64,000 nt of DNA, taken from NCBI RefSeq assembly GCF_965208925.1, contig NZ_OZ242364.1, forward strand, positions 2,108,001 through 2,172,000, in the 5' to 3' direction. This DNA is from Poriferisodalis sp965208925 (GTDB lineage Bacteria; Actinomycetota; Acidimicrobiia; Acidimicrobiales; Poriferisodalaceae). The position numbers and the translations under genes are program-made. Below, one piece after another: positions 28,308 through 37,059 of this stretch. The notes under the pieces are model-generated. The model saw nothing but the letters and a program-made list of their open reading frames with translations. It had not been told where the DNA came from and did no database searches. How positions within the stretch are numbered: position 1 is the first letter of the stretch; the number at the start of each line of letters is the position of its first letter.

Positions 28308-29291
28308 CTACGAGAGCGCGTTGCGCCAGGGGGCGGCGTCGATGCCGGGGTAGCGGCGCTCGAGGGCGTCCACCAGCTCAGCGGTCCAGTAGGGGTGACC
28401 GGGGAGTGGGGCACCGAACAGCGCCAGCTCGTCGGGTGTGCAGGTCGCAGCGAATGACGACCACGGCCGGGCCGTCGAGACTGGCTGCACGTTGTCGTAG
28501 CCGATCCAGTCGGCGCCGCCGGGCTTGAACGAGGCGCTCATGAGGAACCGGCTGCCGCCCGGCCGGGTCAGGTTGACACCGCGGTGCCACACGTCGGGCC
28601 GGTACGCCAGGTAGCTGCCGCGCCTTCCGGCAGCCGAGATCCGCTCGCCGTCGGGCGGCCCCTCATAGGGCAGCGTGGGATCGCCTGGGCCGCCGGCGAT
28701 CTCGGTCGGCGCCACATCGTCCTCGACGTCGCTGAGATACAGGAATCCCTCCAGGTTCCACCAGCCGGGCTCGAGGCGGTCGGGCACCACGTTGTGGTTG
28801 CGGTCCTGGTGGAAGGGCTGCTCGTAGTTGGTGACGCCGGTGTACTTGCCCCAGATGCGGGCCTGGTAGATGCGTATGTCGGCCGTTCCCATCGCCCGGC
28901 GGGCGAAGCCGATGACGCTGGGGTGAACCTGGAGCCGGTTCAGCCGCGGCGACTTGTACGGGAACAGAATGTGCCCCAGGAACTGCTTCGAGCGGAACGC
29001 GGGACCCTCGTCGTCGGCCTTGGGGAATCTGTGTCCTTGATTGAAGCTGGTGCCGACAAACCGCTCGCGATGAGCCGGGTCGCCGCCGTGGAACTCCTCG
29101 GGACGCGGGTAGAGATCCCAGAGCTCTTCGACCGCATGGTCGATGTCGGCGGTCGGAACCAGCCCGTCCACCAGCACCCAGCCGTGCTCCTGCCAGTGCT
29201 CGACCGCCGCATCGAGGTCGGCAACGCCGGCGCTCGTGGCGTCGGCGTCGGTGCAGTCGCTGGCGCTCGTGGCGCCGCCGGAGGCGTTCAC
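28308..29291 (-). CDS. phytanoyl-CoA dioxygenase (PhyH) family protein
   Basis: Fe(II)/2-oxoglutarate-dependent oxygenase. Iron ligands are visible as HQD in PFHQDRNH and the distal histidine in DVWHRGVN; the arginine in GGSRFLMSASF fits 2-oxoglutarate binding. GTG 29291 starts 4 nt after the stop of the upstream SDR gene, giving 327 residues; the open frame further upstream overlaps the SDR and has no homology. Likely co-transcribed with the SDR. The substrate is unknown. Confidence 0.82.
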   Translation of the reverse strand: MNASGGATSASDCTDADATSAGVADLDAAVEHWQEHGWVLVDGLVPTADIDHAVEELWDLYPRPEEFHGGDPAHRERFVGTSFNQGHRFPKADDEGPAFRSKQFLGHILFPYKSPRLNRLQVHPSVIGFARRAMGTADIRIYQARIWGKYTGVTNYEQPFHQDRNHNVVPDRLEPGWWNLEGFLYLSDVEDDVAPTEIAGGPGDPTLPYEGPPDGERISAAGRRGSYLAYRPDVWHRGVNLTRPGGSRFLMSASFKPGGADWIGYDNVQPVSTARPWSSFAATCTPDELALFGAPLPGHPYWTAELVDALERRYPGIDAAPWRNALS

Positions 29292-29295
29292 AACG

Positions 29296-30093
29296 TCAGT
29301 CGGCTCCCTGTGCGTCGTCCACGGTGATGCAGGTGCCCGACACGAAGTCCGACAGCGGCGACACGAGGTACAGCAGCGTCGAGTCGAGCTGTGAGGGCTT
29401 GCCGAGGCGGCGGCGGGGGAACATCTGGGTGAAGTCACCCATGCGCTCGAGCATTCCGTCCATCATCTCGCTCTCGAAAGCCCCCGGGGCGATGGTGTTG
29501 ACGTTGATGTGGTAGCGGGCGAACTCCTGGGCTAGCACCTCGCTCATCCGCACGACAGAGCTCTTGGTGATGGCATACATCGAGGTGCCCAGCGGTGCCC
29601 TGAACGCGGCTCCGGAGGAGATGTTGACGATCCGGCCGGGCAGCTCGGCGGCGATCAGGCGGCGTGCGACCTCGCATGACAGGTGGAACAGCGACGTGAG
29701 ATTGGTGGCGATCATCTCGTCGACGAAGGCCGGGTCCATCTTGAGTGCCAGGCGGGCGTCGGGCTTGCCGGCGTTGTTCACCAGGATCTGCACGGTCCCG
29801 AGTTGGGATTCGGCGGTGGCGACGGCCTCGAACAGCGCTTCGGTGTCGGTCACGTCGAGTGGGATGGGCAGCACGGTGGCGCCGTCAGATTCGAGCTCGG
29901 CGGCCAGCGCATTCAGCCGCTCCACGCGCCGCCCGCAGATGGCCACGCTGGCCCCGCACGCAGCCAGCACGGTGGCGAAACGGCGGCCCAAGCCCGATGT
30001 GGTGCCGGTCACGAATGCCGTCTGCCCACTGAGGTCCGATGACCACTGGGGCGGCAGGCTGACCTCGGCTCCGGCGCTGCTGTCGTCGTTCAT
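29296..30093 (-). CDS. SDR-family NAD(P)-dependent oxidoreductase
   Basis: Classical short-chain dehydrogenase: cofactor loop TGTTSGLG near residue 30, NNAGKPD, catalytic serine in NISSGAAF and YAITK (YxxxK). 265 residues from ATG 30093, with a GGAGGGAG Shine-Dalgarno site. Paired with the PhyH oxygenase gene 4 nt downstream, which suggests sequential oxidation steps on one substrate. Product specificity cannot be read. Confidence 0.87.
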   Translation of the reverse strand: MNDDSSAGAEVSLPPQWSSDLSGQTAFVTGTTSGLGRRFATVLAACGASVAICGRRVERLNALAAELESDGATVLPIPLDVTDTEALFEAVATAESQLGTVQILVNNAGKPDARLALKMDPAFVDEMIATNLTSLFHLSCEVARRLIAAELPGRIVNISSGAAFRAPLGTSMYAITKSSVVRMSEVLAQEFARYHINVNTIAPGAFESEMMDGMLERMGDFTQMFPRRRLGKPSQLDSTLLYLVSPLSDFVSGTCITVDDAQGAD

Positions 30094-30158
30094 GGTTTCT
30101 CCCTCCGCCCGAGCGGGGCGTTCTCAGGCTGGCAGGGTATTGCCCCGCCCGATCGTCG

Positions 30159-30164
30159 TAGCCT
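30159..30164 (+). promoter_or_regulatory. leaderless -10 hexamer for EamA transporter gene
   Basis: TAGCCT followed by 7 nt and GTG 30172. Confidence 0.5.
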
Positions 30165-30171
30165 CGCTCTA

Positions 30172-31275
30172 GTGAGGGGTGCGGGCCAGCCGGCTGCGGC
30201 GAGCGACAGCGGACCGGCCGTGCCGTCCGGCGCCGTCTTTCATGTCGCCCCGGCCATCGACCGGGCGGGCGGCGTCGAAGCGCCGCTCAACGGCGCTGCG
30301 GGGGTTGTGGGGCGCGCACCGGCCAAAGGCTCGACGGCGAGCTCCGCAACGGGCGCCACAACGGTGCGGACCGCCGGCGGTGCCCTGCCGCTGCTGGTCA
30401 TGGGCCTCGTGGTCGTCTCGTGGGGTCTCGGGCCGCCGATCTCCAAGCTGCTCACTGCGCCGGCAATGGTGAGCGCCTTCATCCGATTCGGCATGTCCAC
30501 GCCGTTCCTGCTCTTGGTGCTGGCGCTGCGAGGTCGCTGGCTGTCGCGGCGGGTGTTCACCCAGACGGCGCTGCCGGGCCTGTCCTTCGGCATCAACATG
30601 GTCTTTGTCTTCGCTGCGGTGCAGGAAGTCACGATCTCGGTGATGTCGGTGATGATGGCCTTGCAGCCGGCCATGCTGCTGGCGCTCGTGGGTCCGATCT
30701 TCGGCGACCGGGTGAGCGTTCGCCAGATCGTCTTCACGCTGATCGGAGTGGCGGGCGCTGTAGGCGTGATCATGGGTGCTGGCGGCGAGTTCCGTGCAAG
30801 CGGGTTCGGGCTGTTCCTCACCGCAATGTCGGTGCTCACCTTTACCGTCTATTTCGTCCTGACCCGGATGGCCAGAGCGGCGACCGATGTGGATCCGATC
30901 GAGTGGATGGCAGGAATCAACTTCTGGTCGTTCGTGGCGGCCATCCCGCCGACGCTGCTGATGGTGACGCCGAGGCAGTTCTTCGAGTTCGGCGGGCTGG
31001 ATTGGCTGTGGATTGTGATCGTGGCCTTCGTCACCGGGGTGTTCGGCCATGTGCTGATGACTTGGTGCCACGGTCACATCGAGGTGGCCCGATCCTCGCT
31101 GTACGTCCTCGCAATGCACATCGTGGCGGTGGGAACTGCGTGGCTTATCCATGCTGAGCCGGTCACGCCCATGCAGTTCCTGGGCGGTGCCGTCGTGCTG
31201 TTCTCGGTGGCGATGGTGATTCGCACGCCGGCCGGTGCCGGGCGCGCACCAGAGCCGGCGAGTGGGGCTCGCTGA
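30172..31275 (+). CDS. EamA/DMT-family transporter
   Basis: Drug/metabolite transporter superfamily membrane protein of 367 residues. After a hydrophilic N terminus of ~65 residues, about ten hydrophobic helices form the two EamA halves (about 70-205 and 215-355); the PISKLLTAPAMVSAFIRF segment after helix 1 and GAVVLFSVAMVI at the end are family-like. The long hydrophilic N terminus is unusual, but the GTG start has a well-placed -10 box. The substrate is unknown. Confidence 0.82.
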   Translation: MRGAGQPAAASDSGPAVPSGAVFHVAPAIDRAGGVEAPLNGAAGVVGRAPAKGSTASSATGATTVRTAGGALPLLVMGLVVVSWGLGPPISKLLTAPAMVSAFIRFGMSTPFLLLVLALRGRWLSRRVFTQTALPGLSFGINMVFVFAAVQEVTISVMSVMMALQPAMLLALVGPIFGDRVSVRQIVFTLIGVAGAVGVIMGAGGEFRASGFGLFLTAMSVLTFTVYFVLTRMARAATDVDPIEWMAGINFWSFVAAIPPTLLMVTPRQFFEFGGLDWLWIVIVAFVTGVFGHVLMTWCHGHIEVARSSLYVLAMHIVAVGTAWLIHAEPVTPMQFLGGAVVLFSVAMVIRTPAGAGRAPEPASGAR

Positions 31276-31377
31276 AGTCGTCTATCCGCCCTGCGGGCGC
31301 CCGAGGCCGGCCGTCGCTGTCACAGCGCTTCGGTACGCTCAGCGCACACTGGGAACTGACGAGCGAGGAGTATCGAG

Positions 31378-32208
31378 ATGGGTCGATTCGCCAACACTTG
31401 GCGGCTGACGAAGACCTCGTGGTCGCTGCTGAAGCAGGACCGCGAGCTGCTGTGGCTGCCGGTCCTCAGCATGCTGACGATCCTCGCCATCGTGGCTGCG
31501 GCGGCCGTGGTCGGCTTCGTGACCGGCAGCTTCGACGCCGATGGGGGTACCGAGGGCCTCGGCGGCAGCGCAGCGGTGCTCGGGCTTGTGTTCGCGTTCG
31601 TGGTAACAGCATCGGTGATCTTCTTCGAGGGGGCGCTGGTAGCCGGAGCACACGAGCGCATGACCGGCGGCGATCCCACCGTGCGCAGCGCTATGGGCAA
31701 GGCTGCGACGCGGCTGCCCAGCCTGCTCGGCTGGGCGCTGATCACCATGACGGTCGGCCTGCTGCTGCGCTTCCTGCGGGAGCGCATGGGCTGGCTGGGC
31801 CAGATGCTCACGTTCCTCGCAGAAGCCGCGTGGGGCGTCGCCACCTACCTCGTGGTGCCAGCCATCATCATCGACGACTACCGGTCATTCGCCGGTGTCA
31901 AGCAGTCCATGTCCTTGGTGCGGCGCACATGGGGCGAGAATCTGATCTCTCAAGCCGGGTTCGGGTTGCTCAGCTTTGTGTTGTCGCTGCCGATCGTCAT
32001 TGTTGCCGTCCTGATCGCCGCCCTGGTGCCTGGCGTGGGCACCGTCATCGGCATCGTGGTGGGCGTGGCGGGAGTGCTCGCCGTCACCGTGGTCGTCAGT
32101 GCCTTGGGGCTCTACTTCAAGACAGCGCTCTACGAGTACGCCACCGACGGTGTGGCGCACGGCGGCTATGACGTGAACCAGATGCGTGACTCGTTCCGCA
32201 CCAAGTAG
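31378..32208 (+). CDS. DUF6159-like membrane protein
   Basis: Polytopic membrane protein of 276 residues with about six hydrophobic segments. The opening MGRFANTWRLTKTSWSLLKQD followed by LLWLPVLSML, and later SMSLVRRTWGENL, matches the DUF6159 type as I recall it. GCGAGGAG precedes ATG 31378, and TACGCT at 31334-31339 is a possible -10 with a leader of about 35 nt. Function unknown. Confidence 0.7.
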   Translation: MGRFANTWRLTKTSWSLLKQDRELLWLPVLSMLTILAIVAAAAVVGFVTGSFDADGGTEGLGGSAAVLGLVFAFVVTASVIFFEGALVAGAHERMTGGDPTVRSAMGKAATRLPSLLGWALITMTVGLLLRFLRERMGWLGQMLTFLAEAAWGVATYLVVPAIIIDDYRSFAGVKQSMSLVRRTWGENLISQAGFGLLSFVLSLPIVIVAVLIAALVPGVGTVIGIVVGVAGVLAVTVVVSALGLYFKTALYEYATDGVAHGGYDVNQMRDSFRTK

Positions 32209-32251
32209 CCAAATCGACCGGCGCCGCTGCGCAGGAGTCCACGTCGAACTC

Positions 32252-32279
32252 GACAGCTGACGGCGTGCTCGCTGTCAGC
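32252..32279. terminator. possible hairpin between convergent genes
   Basis: GACAGC (32252-32257) can pair with GCTGTC (32271-32276), or GCTGAC (32256-32261) with GTCAGC (32274-32279). The two alternative stems lie between the DUF6159 and LLM stops. Weak evidence. Confidence 0.3.
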
Positions 32280-33111
32280 GACCGATGCCGTGCTCTGCGG
32301 CGAAAGCGGCGAGCCCGTCGCTGATCTCGGCGACATCGCCGGTGTTCCACGAGATGACCAACTCGTCGACGCCGACTGACGCGTACTCGGCTGCCAGAGC
32401 CGGCGTGAGCTTGTCGGCGGCCAAACGCACCGAGACCTCGGCGGGGATGCCGGGGCGACCCGCCGACTCGGCAGTCTCGCGGATGACCGGCAGGCGCTTC
32501 GCGACACTGTCAGGCGACAGCATCATCGGATGCCACCCGTCGGCCAATCGGCCGACGCGTCGCAGCGCCGGCGGGCGGTTGCCGCCGATGAGGATCGGCG
32601 GACGGGGCTGCTGCAGCGGTTTCGGCGAGCTGACAGCGCCCTTGAAGGAGTAGTGCGTGCCGTCGAAGTCGGCACTGGATTGCGTCCAGAGCAGGTTCAG
32701 CACCTCGATGAACTCGTTGCTGAGCGCACCCCGGTCGTCGTAACCCACCCCCAGCAGCTCGTTCTCCTCGGGCAGGCTGCCGACACCTAGGCCGACCACC
32801 AGACGACCTCCGCTCAGGCGATCGAGCGTCGCCAGTTCTTTGGCCAGCACCATCGGGTGCAGGTACGGCATCACCAGCACGCTCGTGCCCAGCCGCACCC
32901 GGGAGGTGCGGGCGGCCATCCACGTCAGCGTCACGAGCGCATCGTGGTAGGGACGCTCGCCGAGGCGATCCCACACGTAGCCCACGTTGAGGACGTGATG
33001 GTTGACCCACACCGAGTCGAAGCCGAGCTCCTCGGCTCGGACCGCCAGGCCGACGACGTCAGCAGGATCGTCGACGCCAAAATTGTTGGGCACGGTGAAA
33101 CCGAACTTCAT
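32275..33111 (-). CDS. LLM-class F420-dependent oxidoreductase
   Basis: Luciferase-like monooxygenase-fold enzyme of 278 residues. MKFGFTVPNNFG, AEELGFDSVWVNHH and the RLSGGRLVVGLGVGSLPEE segment are typical of the actinobacterial F420-dependent group. ATG 33111 has a GAGGAG site 5 nt upstream; the longer open frame has no homology. Cofactor assignment rests on family resemblance. Downstream of the DNA methyltransferase gene by 52 nt. Confidence 0.85.
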   Translation of the reverse strand: MKFGFTVPNNFGVDDPADVVGLAVRAEELGFDSVWVNHHVLNVGYVWDRLGERPYHDALVTLTWMAARTSRVRLGTSVLVMPYLHPMVLAKELATLDRLSGGRLVVGLGVGSLPEENELLGVGYDDRGALSNEFIEVLNLLWTQSSADFDGTHYSFKGAVSSPKPLQQPRPPILIGGNRPPALRRVGRLADGWHPMMLSPDSVAKRLPVIRETAESAGRPGIPAEVSVRLAADKLTPALAAEYASVGVDELVISWNTGDVAEISDGLAAFAAEHGIGR

Positions 33112-33163
33112 GAATCTCCTCGCCGAGCATCGGCGAACCAGCATCGCAGATTGGGCAGAGCAA

Positions 33164-34318
33164 TCAGCCTGATGCCTCCACGCGACGGAATCCTCTGCTG
33201 CGCGCCCAGCTGTCTGCGCCTGCGCCAGGGAGAAGGAAGTCAATCTCTCTGGACTTGGTGCCGCCCCGGCCGTGGCCGTTGGAGGTGCCAGCGAGGGCGG
33301 CACTTGTCGGCAACTGGAGCAGCTGCCGATCGGGCCAGACGTCTCTGATTGCGGCAATGCAGAGATCAGCAGTCCTGCGTCGCTGGTCGCTGCGAACCAA
33401 GATCGTGGCTTCGTCGCGGAGGATCCTGTCGGACTCCCGGAAGACAGATGTGATGAGTTCCCTGTAGGCCATCTGGTGGGAGAACTTCGAGGTTCTCTTC
33501 CAATCCTGGCCAAATTGGTGCCCGAGGAGCCAGAGACGCAGCCAGTGGTCATTCCAGTAGTCGGTGACGCCGCAGTAGGGAGGTGACGTGACCAGGAGCA
33601 TGGCCTCGCCGGCAGGCTGTCGTGGGAGTTCGGCGCGCGAGTCGCCGAGGAGTACCTCGCTGGTTGCTTGGGCAGGGATGCCGTACTTGTAGCGGCGGCG
33701 GATCTTGTCCTTGAGCACCGCTACAGGGTCGACGTCGGGCGGCCGTGCCATGTCGGCTTCAGTCCACCATTCGACGGAGTATTCGGGCGAGAGCGCGATG
33801 GTCGGCGAGAGGGAGTTTGACAATCCGCTGCCGAGTTTGTCCTGCATGTGGAGTGCGATGAAGGCCATGAGCGTGCGGTCGACGACGGAGGTCCTCCATT
33901 GCAAGTCGCGGCGGGCCGCCCGAAGGAGGCCGCGAACCTGAGGCGCCCATGCCATCGTCTCGAAGCGATGCCGCGAGCGCTGATCGGTGGGGCGCTGGCT
34001 CCTGGCAAGTTCGTCGAGGCGCGCCATGACGTCGTCGACGTCGGGCGCGGGGTCTTGTTTGGCAGCCGTGTACAGCCACGCGATGGGATTGATGTCGACA
34101 GCGAGAGCCCGACGACCCAGGACAGTCGCAACAAAAGGAGCGTTTCCTCGCCCGCAAAAGGGATCGAGTACCAGATCATTCGGGCTGGTGAGGTGGCTGA
34201 TGACGTCGTGGAGGAAGCCACGCGGGAACATCGCGTAATACCGACCCAACCCGTACCAGCGCCCCGCTGCGGTGTTTCGACGCCAGGTGTCCGCCTCGCT
34301 CGTGATGGTGAGGGTCAT
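33164..34318 (-). CDS. DNA methyltransferase (N4-cytosine/N6-adenine type)
   Basis: Site-specific DNA amino-methyltransferase of 384 residues. The AdoMet motif is LDPFCGRGNAPF (residues 51-62) and the catalytic motif is SPPY (245-248). The roughly 180 residues between them probably include the target-recognition region, giving an alpha-like motif order. SPPY is common among N4-cytosine enzymes, so m4C is the more likely product, with m6A possible. No endonuclease or specificity gene is adjacent, so it is an orphan. No clear Shine-Dalgarno site precedes ATG 34318, which is 37 nt after the secreted FnIII gene. Confidence 0.82.
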   Translation of the reverse strand: MTLTITSEADTWRRNTAAGRWYGLGRYYAMFPRGFLHDVISHLTSPNDLVLDPFCGRGNAPFVATVLGRRALAVDINPIAWLYTAAKQDPAPDVDDVMARLDELARSQRPTDQRSRHRFETMAWAPQVRGLLRAARRDLQWRTSVVDRTLMAFIALHMQDKLGSGLSNSLSPTIALSPEYSVEWWTEADMARPPDVDPVAVLKDKIRRRYKYGIPAQATSEVLLGDSRAELPRQPAGEAMLLVTSPPYCGVTDYWNDHWLRLWLLGHQFGQDWKRTSKFSHQMAYRELITSVFRESDRILRDEATILVRSDQRRRTADLCIAAIRDVWPDRQLLQLPTSAALAGTSNGHGRGGTKSREIDFLLPGAGADSWARSRGFRRVEASG

Positions 34319-34355
34319 GGAGTCATCTGAGCAGGCTCTGGGGCCCCTGTGCGGG

Positions 34356-35543
34356 TTAGTAGTGGCTGATGGTGGTGAGGCCGATGACTCCGAAAGGGTT
34401 GTCGTCGCGCAGGTACTGGAGGAACACGATCTTGATCGTGTGCTCGGTGGCGGTGGCCTCGACGGTGTTGTCGAGCTGCGCCTGGGTGAGCGTGTCGCCT
34501 GGACCGCTGGGCGATCCAGTGGGCGCCTGCATCAGCGTCGCTCGGATGTCGCGGGGCGCCGGGGGCGGGCCGACGGGCGCCGAAGTCGAGGGATAGGCGT
34601 TGACGGATTCTGTGCTGTCGAGCACCACGCCCGATGGCTGGACGCACCGCCAATCCCAACGCGTGACCTCTCCCTGATTGTTCACAGCACCGACGACTGG
34701 GGCGCAGCTGTCCTGCCCCGGGTACGTGTACCTGATCGAGAGGCTGTTCTCGTGCTCGCCTTCGGTCGGCACTTCGATGCCGGTGACGGCGTCTCGCCAG
34801 TTGTTGCGGAATGTGTAGGTGTTGATGACCACCGACCAGTTCAAGATGCCGGTTTGGGTGTTGACCCATTCCTCGAAGTCCACCCACACGACGCCGTCGT
34901 GGCCGTAGGTGGTGACCGAGTACGACCCACTGATGCACTTGACGGCCACGCCGGTGTCCATCTTGTCTCGGCACTCTTGATCGGTCGCCGACGACGAGCT
35001 CGGCGGGAGCTGTCGCAATGTGGCTTTGAGCTCCGGGGAGGTCGTCGAGGTGGGCTCGGCCTGAGGCGGCAGGGCGGGCACATCGATGCGCCGGTAACGC
35101 GACCGGACGCTCAGTCCGTGGTCGTTGCGTGCCTGTATCCGGTACACATAGGTGCGCTCCGCCACCACGGTGTCGTCGACGTAGCTGGTGTCGGCGCTGG
35201 CGGTGTCGTCCTCGATGACGTGGAACTGCCCGGCCGCATCCACGCCCGGGTCTCGGCGCAGGATCTGATAGCCGGTGATCGACGGATCGCCCGGATCAGA
35301 CCACGACAGGGTCACCTCGAACGCTCCGTCCACCACCGACGCAACCGCGCTCGGGCGCGGCGGGATTGCCGGAACAGAGCCGCTGCTGGCCGCGACTGGT
35401 GCTACGCCGGCGGCTAACACCGACGCCACAGCCGCCGAAGCGGCCAGCCGCCGTGGCCATGCCGCCAGGGACCCCCCTGTCCCCAACGAACGGGTGGGCC
35501 GGGCAACCCCTAAACCCACCGCCAACAAACTGCGTATCGACAT
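34356..35543 (-). CDS. secreted protein with fibronectin type III domain
   Basis: 395-residue exported protein of unknown function. A long signal peptide (basic WPRR then LAASAAVASVLAAGVAPVAA, ends near residue 53) precedes one FnIII domain (about 60-155, with WSDPGDPSITGYQILR and the YVYRIQARND strand). The C-terminal 240 residues have no family I recognise; four cysteines (in the 187-310 region) could form disulfides. A GGGGGGAG Shine-Dalgarno site precedes ATG 35543. Probably cell-surface or extracellular. Confidence 0.75.
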   Translation of the reverse strand: MSIRSLLAVGLGVARPTRSLGTGGSLAAWPRRLAASAAVASVLAAGVAPVAASSGSVPAIPPRPSAVASVVDGAFEVTLSWSDPGDPSITGYQILRRDPGVDAAGQFHVIEDDTASADTSYVDDTVVAERTYVYRIQARNDHGLSVRSRYRRIDVPALPPQAEPTSTTSPELKATLRQLPPSSSSATDQECRDKMDTGVAVKCISGSYSVTTYGHDGVVWVDFEEWVNTQTGILNWSVVINTYTFRNNWRDAVTGIEVPTEGEHENSLSIRYTYPGQDSCAPVVGAVNNQGEVTRWDWRCVQPSGVVLDSTESVNAYPSTSAPVGPPPAPRDIRATLMQAPTGSPSGPGDTLTQAQLDNTVEATATEHTIKIVFLQYLRDDNPFGVIGLTTISHY

Positions 35544-35747
35544 CGGAACTCCCCCCGATTCACGCTGCTCATATGGTCACATTGGCTCATATTTTGCTGC
35601 AGCATACGCATGATAGTCGTAACCATTAGATACGCGCAACCATGCAATGGTCAAAAGCACTCATCCGGCCGCGAGCGGTCGGTGAGCTGTGTCGTCCGCC
35701 TGCTACAGCCGCTGTTCCGGTTGTCCAGGAACAGCGCGATTTCGGCT
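35544..35747. other. AT-rich intergenic region upstream of the FnIII gene
   Basis: Between the FnIII gene start and the aminotransferase stop, both on the minus strand. Bases 35570-35640 are markedly A/T-rich and hold several TAT-containing hexamers, so they probably contain the FnIII promoter. I cannot pick one -10 with confidence and see no gene here. Confidence 0.45.
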
Positions 35748-36971
35748 TCAGGCCAGCGCGGTGAACGCGGCGTCAGCGATGTCGCAGGTGCGCTTGATGT
35801 CGTCGTCGGTGTGGGCCGCGCAAACAAAGTTGTTGTGGTAACTGAGCAGGTAGGCGCCTCGCCGGATGCATTCGGCCACCCAGCGGGCGTGGAACTTCGA
35901 GCCGCCCTCGCTGACAACACGCAGGTACGGCATGGCCGGCACGCCGCTCATCCGCAGCTCGTGCCCGTGAGCTGATGCGACATCTCCCAACGCGTCACCG
36001 AGACGGATGCCGATCTCGGTTGCCGCATTGGCGGCATCTGCCGCACGCAGTTCCCGCAGCGTGGCGAGCCCGGCCGCCATCGGCGCAGCATTGAAGAACT
36101 GGGTGCCGGTGAAGAACGTGTCCGCGGCGGCTTCCTTCAGGGCGTCACTGCCGGCGAGCGCTGCGAGGGGATGCCCGTTCCCGATCGCCTTGCCGAAGCA
36201 CATGAGATCGGGAGTAAAGCCGTATGCGACATGCGCCCCCGCCAGGTCGATCCGGAACCCGCTGCGGACTTCGTCCAGGATCACGACGATTCCGGCGTCG
36301 CGGCAGGCCGCCTCGACTGCGGCCCAGTAGCCCTCCGCCGGCAGCTCGTTGTCGGCGAAGACCGGGTGGTGGTACGGCGAGGAGATGAAGCAGGCGATAT
36401 CGCCCGGGTGCGCAGCGATGGCCGACTGCACCGCATCGGCGTCGTTCCAGGGCACCTCGATGACGAACGCCTGATCTTCGGCGATCGTGCCTTTGTTGCC
36501 CGGTGCCTGCATCCACGGCGTCGAGCCGTGGTAGCCGCCCTCGATCTTCAGGATGTATCGCCGGCCGGTCGCGGCGCGGGCAACCATCACCGCCAACCCG
36601 GTCGCGTCGGCACCGTTCTTGCCGAACAGCGCCCAGTCGGCCCCGTCCACCATGTCGACGAGCTCTTCGGCCAGCTCGACCATGACCGGTGCGGCCAGGC
36701 TCACCGTGCTGCCGTCGGCTGCCTGCTTGGCGGCCGCCTCTTCCACTGCCGGATGGTTGTAGCCCAGGATGTTCGGGCCATAGGCGCACATCCAGTCGAT
36801 GTAGGAGTTGCCATCTACATCGGTGAAGCGGGCGCCTTCTGCCGACGAGAAAAAGACCGGGCCGTCCTCGACAACGGCAGGGCCGTAGTGGCCGTATACC
36901 CCCTTGGGAACGACGGCCTTCGCTCGTTCGTACAGCTCTTGGGACTTCTGGGTAGGCATCGGCTCGCTCAT
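35748..36971 (-). CDS. class III (GSA-type) aminotransferase
   Basis: PLP-dependent fold-type I aminotransferase resembling glutamate-1-semialdehyde aminomutase (HemL). Visible features are DVDGNSYIDWMCAYGPNILGYNHP near the N terminus, VILDEVRSGFR (PLP aspartate) and the Schiff-base lysine in CFGKAIGNGHPLAAL. ATG 36971 (MSEPMPTQ) is set by the family N terminus; the upstream frame is longer. 407 residues. No other heme genes are nearby, so a catabolic amino-acid role is as likely as HemL function. Confidence 0.83.
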   Translation of the reverse strand: MSEPMPTQKSQELYERAKAVVPKGVYGHYGPAVVEDGPVFFSSAEGARFTDVDGNSYIDWMCAYGPNILGYNHPAVEEAAAKQAADGSTVSLAAPVMVELAEELVDMVDGADWALFGKNGADATGLAVMVARAATGRRYILKIEGGYHGSTPWMQAPGNKGTIAEDQAFVIEVPWNDADAVQSAIAAHPGDIACFISSPYHHPVFADNELPAEGYWAAVEAACRDAGIVVILDEVRSGFRIDLAGAHVAYGFTPDLMCFGKAIGNGHPLAALAGSDALKEAAADTFFTGTQFFNAAPMAAGLATLRELRAADAANAATEIGIRLGDALGDVASAHGHELRMSGVPAMPYLRVVSEGGSKFHARWVAECIRRGAYLLSYHNNFVCAAHTDDDIKRTCDIADAAFTALA

Positions 36972-37047
36972 TGGGGCACTCTCCGACGAGAAGGTCTTTG
37001 CGTTTCGCATCCTGACACACCACGGGACTGCAGGAATCTGCGGGGGT

Positions 37048-37053
37048 TACGAT
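37048..37053 (+). promoter_or_regulatory. leaderless -10 hexamer for CoA-transferase gene
   Basis: TACGAT, 6 nt before ATG 37060. It sits in the divergent region with the aminotransferase gene. Confidence 0.5.
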
Positions 37054-37059
37054 CCGGCG

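Noticed and set aside
35748..36971. hemL (glutamate-1-semialdehyde aminomutase)
   Set aside because: The fold is HemL-like but no other heme gene is nearby, and class III aminotransferases of this type are diverse; a gene symbol is not justified.
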